Shown here piece by piece: positions 56,501-64,000 of a DNA stretch of 64,000 nucleotides. The stretch is from Mytilus trossulus. Taxonomy: Eukaryota > Mollusca > Bivalvia > Mytilida > Mytilidae. Each line of letters starts with the position of its first letter. Position 1 is the stretch's first letter. Below the pieces are notes generated by a model. It was not told where the DNA came from and did no database searches. It worked only from the letters and a program-made list of their open reading frames with translations. Position numbers and translations under genes: made by a program. The DNA lies in NCBI RefSeq assembly GCF_036588685.1, contig NC_086374.1:21940886-22004885 (forward strand), read 5' to 3'.

Positions 56501-57495
56501 AAAAACTTATAAACTATTAGTTTTGTAAAATGAAATCATAACAAAAATTAATCAATGTCAGTTTGATTAAAATTTTAACTTTTCTTAGTTGTAATTTTCT
56601 GAAAATAATTTAAAAAATTTGCATATTACAGAACATTTTAACATATATAATGAATGATAGCAATTTTGTGCCAAATAATCCCTTATATAATGGTGATAGA
56701 ATACACGATATAAGATTGATGGAAGTAATGTTGTGACGTAATTCTTTAGTTTAGTATACATACAGATGTGTTGCCTAGGGTTCATAGCCAGTACATGATG
56801 TCATTTAGCTCATCACTTTACTTTTTTACATTCAAAGTCAAATTAATTAATGTTAAGGCCACACAAAGTTATTTTCAAGTCTTCATACAAAGGTGCTTCT
56901 GCTTATTACCTCAATTTTGGAAACCTAATACGGTACATTTTAAAAATATAAATGAATATTATAAACAAAGTCCATGAATAAAAAGTTTCCACTTACTAAA
57001 AAATTGTGAGGAAATAAATGTATGTTGATTTCATAGATAAGCATAAATGAAAGTGGATGGCCCAACTATATAATTTTCTTGCTCAAGGTCATCTTTTAAA
57101 TAAGTCAGAAAATGGCAGACTTGTTTAAATTAGGTCTATTTATGTTTATGAAAAGACTCAACTTTTATTGGTGGCCAAAGTGCACCACCGATGACATCAT
57201 AAATCTGTCTGTGAGTTCACAAGAACCTGACCGATCTATATTTAATTATCTTATTGAAAATTTTTACCTAACCATTTTAACATATATCATTTTCCTCCTT
57301 TTGTGTGATTACGGATAGTTGCATTGTTAAGTAAATAAACATTAATTCGTTCTTTTTAGGCTCTCATGCATATTTTTCTGTAGAAGACAAAGCAATGTCT
57401 TTTAATATTGTCATAATTTGATTATTTCATGTAGATGCTTGACCTTTTTATAAATATGCTTGGGTCTTGAAGTTGACCAATTTTGGTTACTTATT

Positions 57496-57668
57496 GACTT
57501 GTAGAAGTCAATATTTACAACTTTTTAATTCAGGTCACTGTCAAATATTTCTTGTTTAACACTATTTGGACTTATTGAAGTCAAAATTTAATTTGTCTTT
57601 AATTAAAGGGAGACAAATTTTGAGACCTTTATGAAGTCAAAACCAGATTTAGACTTATTTATGTCTAT
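57496..57668. repeat. Recurring GACTTnnnnAAGTC dyads
   Basis: Three similar dyads occur: GACTTGTAGAAGTC at 57496, GACTTATTGAAGTC at 57569 and GACCTTTATGAAGTC at 57624. Related GACTTATTTATGTC follows at about 57652. Spacing is irregular (73, 55 and 28 bases). It may be a worn tandem repeat. Confidence 0.35.
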
Positions 57669-58761
57669 GTAACTATATACAGTTTAAACAATATGTCAAT
57701 TTCTAAATAACTAGTACTTAAAACATTTTGAAATATATATATATATATTAATCAGAGACAAAAAAACAAAAACAAAAAAACAACAAATTTTCCAAATCAC
57801 AAAAAAAGATATGACAAAAGACAAACACTGGTGATGTTTGTAAATAAGGAGAGGGGCATGGCAATTAGGTAGGATGAAACTATAATGCTTTTTTTTTATT
57901 TATACTTTTGCCTTTCTTATGTGTTTCAGTAATTTCTTGTGATTTTATCTCATGAATATAATATCTGTACAAATCACTTGTTTTAAAAAAAGAACAGGAT
58001 ATTCAGTCAATATACATCTATTATTTATTTTTTATGGTTAATTTACAAAATCGTAAAATTGTCTTAATAAATGATGATAAACTATTCCATGCATTAGATA
58101 AAATATATATGCTAACATACCTTAATCAGCAACTTCTGTACTCTTTGTCATGGTATTCCTCCAAGCCTATAAAATAATCATAAAAACACCTCTTGAGATT
58201 TTCTTTGTCAATATACTAAATGTTCAAGTAGAACACTAATTATCTATGTTTTAAGTTAGTGGACTGTCAAAACTTTATTGTACATTGCCTGTCACTTCAT
58301 GTATCCACAAGATTACATGTATGCTGTAACACAAAACCTGTACAAAGTTTTAACTTCTTCCTCTTATATTTCACCACTTGTATCTACTAAAACTTGAAAC
58401 TTGGTAGTTACATGGACTTACCAGTACTGTTCTAACCAAAGTCAATTTAATTAAGCATTTCTGAAATAATTCTTAACATTTCTAAATTCAAATCCTGAAA
58501 TCTAAACCACTGTTTGTTGTTTTGCTTTGAAAAAGTTTACATATTATTTAACAAATTATTTATGGTTTTTAAGAGTTATGCATGTTTTTTTTCTAGTTTC
58601 CCCAAAGATGCTTAGACACTGCTTTAATCTATACAGACAAACGAGCTACAAAACACTAAAATTCCTCCCTAACTATCTCAGTAACATCCTAATCCAACTC
58701 TTCTACCAACCTTCTTATTAGGTACACAAACTTAAACTATGTAAAGGTATAACATAATCTA

Positions 58762-58966
58762 CTGTAAATTCAGAAATTATTGCGAGGTTTTATTATTGCG
58801 AATAATGCGAATGAGTTGTAAACGCAATAATAAAAACTCGCATTTTGTAATACTTTTACTGAATTTTACATGAATTTTCTCAAAATTGTAAAAATTAAAA
58901 TCGCATTCAAGTGTAAAATGACAAAATCGCAATAATAAATGCGCGCATTAATTTCTGAATTTACAA
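58762..58966. mobile_element. 205-bp TA-flanked MITE rich in ATTATTGCG
   Basis: The left end CTGTAAATTCAGAAATTATT pairs with the complement of the right end, TTGTAAATTCAGAAATTAAT. TA lies on both sides (58760-58761, 58967-58968). The interior repeats GCAATAATAAAA-like blocks around GCG motifs. No frame is present. Probably mariner-type. Confidence 0.65.
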
Positions 58967-59603
58967 TATTATATAAACACAAAACTGTCTATACTGCAGG
59001 TATATGTATAAGACATGATACAAGCTTGATAAATAATCTTGTAGTTTGAGGGAAGAATTGCACTTTACTAATTTTGTTTCATAATCACACTTGACACACA
59101 AGTTATATATCCCTGGCAGACATGAACATTACTTACACTTAACAACAGACAATAAGGAAATCATTTGTGTCAGTCAATCTGAAATAATTTTGAAATCTGG
59201 AAAATTGATAAGAAATGAATAATGCAATATCAGTGAAAGTAAAATTTGTCAAAGCCATACATGAAGGTAGCAATATAAAAGTGCTGAAAGATAGATATCA
59301 AGCATGTAGCGAGCTGCTTTGGATTACCACTTCATGCAATCTTAAGCCCAAACTTTGGTAACATCTTTTGTTATTTTCTAATTTCTACCAAAAAAATATT
59401 TAGGGAAAGGATCAGGCTCGATCTGAATTAAGTAAAAATGTTTCTAAATTTCTCTTGAAGAGAAAAAACCTGGAAAATCTTTCTTTATGCATCAGTTAAA
59501 TGTTGTCACATGGAAAATGTGTCATAAGGTTACAGATAATGCTATATGTTCTGAAAGCTTTCATTATGAATCTTAATGTTTTTTATTGCTGTAATAATTT
59601 TAA

Positions 59604-59800
59604 AATGGAAATGAGAAATGTATCAAAGAGACAACAACCCGACCATAGAAAAAACAACAGCAGAAGGTCACCAACAGGTCTTCAATGTAACGAGAAAATC
59701 CCGCACCCGGAGGCATCCTTCAGCTGGCCCCTAAACAAATATATACTAGTTCAGTGATAATGAACGCCATACTAATATCCAAATTGTACACAAGAAACTA
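59604..59800 (-). repeat. Dispersed repeat, inverted relative to 27638-27845
   Basis: Shares CAACCCGACCATAGA, GGTCTTCAATGTA, CCTTCAGCTGGCCCCTAAA and GTGATAATG with the complement of 27638-27845. The 85-residue frame running through it is incidental. Confidence 0.6.
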
Positions 59801-60313
59801 AAATTAAAATAATACAAGCCAATAACCTCTTTAACAAATTTTGTATTTAGGCAAATTTGTAGGGAGTCCTTAAGTGTACTTTCTTCTTTTCTACCATTTG
59901 CTACGCTGCAGTACATAAATCCAATAATGAGAGCCAAATGGAAACTAAGAAACAATAAAGTAAACTATACCTTTTTTTTGATTCAAGATGGTTAGTTCTG
60001 TGGTCTTATGATAAAACAGCCAGTTATTACCATGGAACCAATTAACCCTACAAGTACCTAAGGAAGGAAATTATGAAAAATTGTGTTTCCTGTTTAAGGT
60101 CCCTATACTTCAAACACATTTACTGATGTCTATGAGGTGTTTTATAAGTCAGAACATTTTTATTCTTGTACCTTGACAAGGGTTTGAACTTAAAGAAGAG
60201 TAAATTATGTTGTGACAAATTAATCTACCTTTGTGGTTATCTGTTATTGATGACTAGTTTGTATCAAAATCTATTCCTCTGACAAGTAAAAATATCTACT
60301 TAAACAAATGTGT

Positions 60314-60955
60314 AACAAGAATGTGTCCAAAGTACACGGATGCCCCATTCACACTATCATTTTCCATGTTCAATGGACCATCAAATTGGATAAAAAATAT
60401 AATTAGGCATTAAAATTAGAAAGATAATATCATAGAGAACATGTGTACTAAGTTTCAAGTTGATTGAACTTCAACTTCATCAAAAACTACCTTGACCAAA
60501 AACTTTAACATGAAACATGCACTTTCATTTTCTATGTTCAGTGGACCGTGAAATTGGATAAAAAATATAATTAGGCATTAAAATTAGAAAGATAATATCA
60601 TAGGGAACATGTGTACTAAGTTTCAAGTTGATTGGACTTCAACTTCATCAAAAACTACCTTGACCAAAAACTTTAACATGAACTTTCATTTTCTATGTTC
60701 AGTGGACCGTGAAATTGGGGTCAAAAGTTTTCTTTTGCTTTAAAATTAGAAAGATCATATCATAAGGAACATGTGTACTAAGTTTCAAGTTGATTGGACT
60801 TCAACTTCATCAAAAACTACCTTGACCAAAAACTTTAACCTGAAGCGGGACAGAAGGACAAACAGACGGATGAACGAACAGACAGACAGACGTAGGAACG
60901 GACGCACAGACCAGAAAACATAATGCCCCTCTACCATTGTAGGTGGGGCATAAAA
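60314..60955 (+). repeat. Dispersed GCCCCACCTA repeat, opposite orientation, three tandem units
   Basis: Starts AACAAGAATGTGTCCAAAGT, runs through three units of about 165 bp (each with TTCTATGTTCAGTGGACC, GCATTAAAATTAGAAAGATA and TCATCAAAAACTACCTTGAC), then an ACAGACAGACG-rich stretch, and ends GTAGGTGGGGCATAAAAA. It is the inverse of 10365-10810 with one extra unit. Confidence 0.72.
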
Positions 60956-61079
60956 ATGTTCATCACATCATTTCTTCTCTATTAAAGTAATTAAGTACAT
61001 GTAGTATTATCAGTTTTTTTATAACTTGATCTAATAATTTTAAAGATAGACTGGTGATTTACCTATTTTTAAACAAAAG

Positions 61080-61372
61080 TAAATACATCATATAGATATA
61101 GGAAGATGTGGTGTGAGTGCCAATGAGACATGTATATATATTGGCCATTTTGGCATCAAGCTGCACGCAACTAAATGAAACAAAATATATATCTGCAGAG
61201 GCATACATAATGCCTTTGAAAGCTGACTTTGTGGTAAGGTTTTTGCTCATTATTGAAGACCTTACAGTGACCTATAATAGATGTTAATGTCTGTGTCATT
61301 TGGTCTTTTAAGGAGAGTTGTCTCATTAGCAATCATAATATATAAACCATATATATCTTCTTTTTTATATAA
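61080..61372. repeat. Two fragments of the common mussel-type repeat, head to head
   Basis: A minus-orientation piece at 61080-61135 (GGAAGATGTGGTGTGAGTGC then CAATGAGACA) is followed by a plus-orientation piece at 61235-61372 (TTGCTCATTATTGAAGACC, then GTGTCATTTGGTC, GGAGAGTTGTCTCATTAGC and TATCTTCTTTTTTAT). Together they form a loose inverted pair. Confidence 0.5.
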
Positions 61373-63319
61373 AGTGGTTAATAATAGATAGGTGCCTTTG
61401 CAAAATACAATTGTCCATTGATTCCCTGACATGATAAAAGAATGATGACAAAACTTGAAGGTACTTGTTCTTTCATGTGTTTTGTTTATTTTGGGAAAAT
61501 TAATCAAGTTTTATATACCATTAATAAACTCAGAAGAAAATAGCACCAAAAAAAGATGTTTCTTTAGGGTGAACTTAATATTTTTGGAAAGGCCCCATCT
61601 TATCTGTTATTCACTCTTGTTATGGAATGATGGGTTGCATTATAAAAAAATATTTCCTTTTACTTTCAATATTTCAGCCTGAGTTTTTAAAATCTTACAG
61701 ATCTTCAATTTAAACATGCCTTACCCCAACGCTTGCAATTATTGTCCTTTTATAATGAGAGAAATCAACAAGACATGTAGCACAAAACAATGTGATTTAC
61801 CTGTAAGTACACCTGTGATTGACATATGACATAGAAGACAATGACTTTTATGACATATTTCTACTTCACTTTCTACATCATAACAACCTGCAAATAAAGT
61901 AACAATAAATACACATTGTGTTCAATCTTCAAAGTTCTCTTAACTATAAAAGTAATAATAAATATACATTTTTTTATTCCTTCAAGTCCTGCTCCATTTT
62001 TGTCCCTTAAGCAATTATAAATAAACATGTTTGCTCTTCCAAATAAAGTTAAGTCATTAAAAGTTCCACAGTTCACAGTCCCCCCTCCTTTTCCCTGTAA
62101 AAAAAGTCTTAAAGGCCAAAAATTAAGTGAATTTTTACAATGTGGAAAAATAAATAGATCTCAGAAGGTGGTAACAGGTTATTTTTGTGCAACATTTTCT
62201 GCCTTTTTACTTCGTTTTGTCGTGTGTGCCTCAACATGATCTCCTTTATTTATTTTCCTTGTTTCGTGTCACTAACTCCTAATTTTTCATGCTTGTCCCG
62301 CATTTGATTAAAAAGTATACTAGGACTACTTAAATACAAACTCAAAGTCAGTCCGGAGTTTGTTTTAAATGATGTGTTCCAAGTTAAAATTGCTATCAAA
62401 TTAATTATTATGAATAATATCTTTCTTTCAAATCAGTTGCAACTAGCGCACATGAAAAGGTGACTGCAGGGTCATCATGTCTATTATATAATGACTTCAT
62501 CTCTAGGAACAGCTGATTAATAAATTATTATACTTATTTCCATTAATATTTACGATTTTATTTCTGATGCTTTGTTATAGGATTTTTATTTTCTGTGCAA
62601 TGTTTTTTTTATTTCGCTTATTTTTGTGTTCAACTAGCTCATCATTCTGTTAACAGTTTAAAGTAGCATAGCAGCTATTGCAAATTTAAAACATGCAAAT
62701 AATATATAATTTTTTAAAGGCTATTTATATATATATATATTTAGATATTCATTTAAGTGTTTTGGTATTTATAAATGTATACAAGGGATTTCTGTGTTTG
62801 TGCATATATATTTAGAATGACTGTTAAAGGCTTTTTTTAAAGTCTGTATGTTTACATATGCCATTAAAAAAAGATGCTAAAAGAGGATTTTGGATTTTGA
62901 AAATTAGTCAACATGATACATCTGCCGATCTGGCAGTCTGATCTGGAGGCTGGAGCAGGCAAAAATTACAAATTTAATTATAAATGAAATCTCCATAATG
63001 AATGGTACCAGGCACACTCTCTCCCCATTCCACCCTTTCAATATTTTGCATTTGATTTATATTATTAAACACCACCTTTGAAATGTCAGCCCACTCTGAA
63101 AGTACAGTACAAACTATTTTTTCTTTCAATTTCATGCTTTATTTTTATGCAGATAGTCTCTAATCTCAAATTGATTGCTTTAATTTAAAATCACCTATAT
63201 GATTATATTACATTTAAATAATAAAAATTAAACAATTTGTAGGAAATTTATGCCGATGGTTGAATCAATTAATGATTATATAATATTTTGTACGAGATTA
63301 ACGCACTTCATTTTAAAAA

Positions 63320-63400
63320 ATGGCAGCCGACTGTCAAGGTCGGTTGTCGCCGATCTCACCAGAAATCCTTGACGATGAAGCTTTAGATCCAAGAATTCAT
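63320..63400 (+). CDS. Probable first coding exon of an SH3BP5-family protein (partial)
   Basis: An ATG in a favourable AAAAAATGG context opens 27 codons (MAADCQGRLSPISPEIL, then DDEALDPRIH) and meets the donor CAT|GTAAAT in phase 0; reading through would stop after two codons. In SH3BP5/SH3BP5L the N-terminus is acidic and disordered and leads into a (E/L)DPRIQ-E-L-E-x-L-N motif that begins the long coiled coil. DEALDPRIH matches that lead-in, with the coiled coil expected in the next exon, outside the window. Family members act as guanine-nucleotide exchange factors for RAB11. The match is short and from memory, so another acidic N-terminus remains possible. The gene would run rightwards out of the window. 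Confidence 0.42.
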
Positions 63401-63784
63401 GTAAATTAACCAGCTAAAACGTTCTCTATATAGTTGATTTTAATATTATAGGTCAATTGTTGAGATTCATTTAACGCAAAAATAATTCACAACACGCACC
63501 CCCCTTTTTTCTATAGTAGCCTATACATCATATCATAATCAAAGATGTTGCTGGATCTGTATTTCAGTGAATGAGAAAGCAATTGTTGATTGTTTGATAT
63601 AATTATGTTTGCTATCCTCTTCCCAGCATACAACATATACATGTTTGCCTGTAATTTGTTAACAACGAAAATTGCTATACATTTAATTCATAAAAGCAAG
63701 TTTAACTTATATAAGTCATGAGGTTCTTTCCCTCACAATACACCTTATTGCTATTTACTGCTTAAATGAGAATCTGTACCGCTT
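63401..63784 (+). other. Presumed first intron of the right-edge gene
   Basis: AT-rich DNA after the donor at 63401. I see no exon or repeat before the satellite-like units. Confidence 0.35.
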
Positions 63785-64000
63785 GAACATTGATGTCATA
63801 CAACAATCGCTTTTCCGTTGTGACCTCAGATATTTTGTATATAATATGACGTAAAAATTTTATGGGAACCTATGTGATGTCCAGCAATGGCAGACAAATA
63901 GCAATATAGACGTCATACAACAATCACTTTTCCATTTTTACATAGATTATTCTATGGCGTCAGATATTTTGTTTTATGATGTCAAAATTTTATGGCAACC
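63785..64000. repeat. Satellite-like tandem units, right copy
   Basis: Two units of about 118 bp, starting near 63793 and 63911 with GTCATACAACAATC(G/A)CTTTTCC. Each continues through CAGATATTTTGT, ATGACGT or ATGTC and AAATTTTATGG. The second is cut by the window edge. They are homologous to the single unit at 3836-3992. Confidence 0.65.

Larger units (their letters stand above)
50596..63319. other. Long gene-free stretch upstream of GULP1
   Basis: I see no convincing exon. A good splice-donor context on the minus strand at 53920 (AAAGGGAG|GTAAGAAAAG) could end an untranslated GULP1 exon, but nothing confirms it. Repeats listed separately lie at 57496, 58762, 59604, 60314 and 61080. A 55-base piece of the GAGAGTTGTCTC repeat is at 55258-55312 (minus), and AT microsatellites are near 57740 and 62728. 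Confidence 0.45.

Noticed and set aside
57112..57318. A 68-residue plus-strand frame starting MADLFKLGLF.
   Set aside because: No family features, no splice sites or neighbouring exons, and the region also holds degenerate dyad repeats.

Overview
This window is eukaryotic nuclear DNA: AT-rich, with small exons bounded by GT/AG introns, and dense in dispersed repeats. The two full genes are animal genes. Several of the repeats look like families I associate with bivalve molluscs, above all mytilid mussels (for example the end reading GAGAGTTGTCTCATTGGCA and the GCCCCACCTA element). The species call is inference from memory; no database was searched.

Genes, left to right. At the left edge, minus strand, a single exon (1337-1415) probably starts a Lifeguard/TMBIM (BAX-inhibitor-like) gene that runs out of the window. 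From 4.3 to 8.4 kb lies a nearly intact CR1-type LINE on the minus strand: ORF1 with a zinc finger and RNA-binding region, and ORF2 with endonuclease and reverse transcriptase broken by one frameshift. The plus strand from about 9.0 to 20.3 kb holds a complete USP1 deubiquitinase gene: nine coding exons, 853 residues, and a likely untranslated first exon. The minus strand from 50.6 to 32.4 kb holds a complete GULP1/CED-6 engulfment adaptor gene: twelve coding exons and 456 residues in the main model, plus an alternative first coding exon at 50498-50595 that joins in frame to a splice acceptor inside the next exon. At the right edge, plus strand, a short exon (63320-63400) resembles the start of an SH3BP5-family (RAB11 exchange factor) gene.

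The rest is introns and intergenic DNA with many small non-autonomous DNA transposons. Several have clear terminal inverted repeats and target duplications: hAT-like at 2035-2223 and 29340-29501, PIF/Harbinger-like at 9586-9866 and 18507-18733, TA-flanked elements at 44856-45243 and 58762-58966, and others. There are also minisatellites (25.3-26.0 kb, 31.7-32.0 kb), tandemly built repeat families (10.4, 27.8-29.6 and 60.3-60.9 kb), a SINE-like copy and pieces of common mussel repeats.

The most unusual object is a roughly 1.06-kb foldback element in a GULP1 intron (34042-35099). Its ends are arrays of the palindrome GACCATACGCGTATGGTC, and its middle carries a decayed cysteine-rich reading frame.

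The genes do not form a functional cluster. USP1 acts in DNA-damage deubiquitination, GULP1 in engulfment and endocytic sorting, and the edge genes in membrane stress and RAB11 signalling. No tRNA, rRNA, CRISPR array or bacterial-type operon is present.
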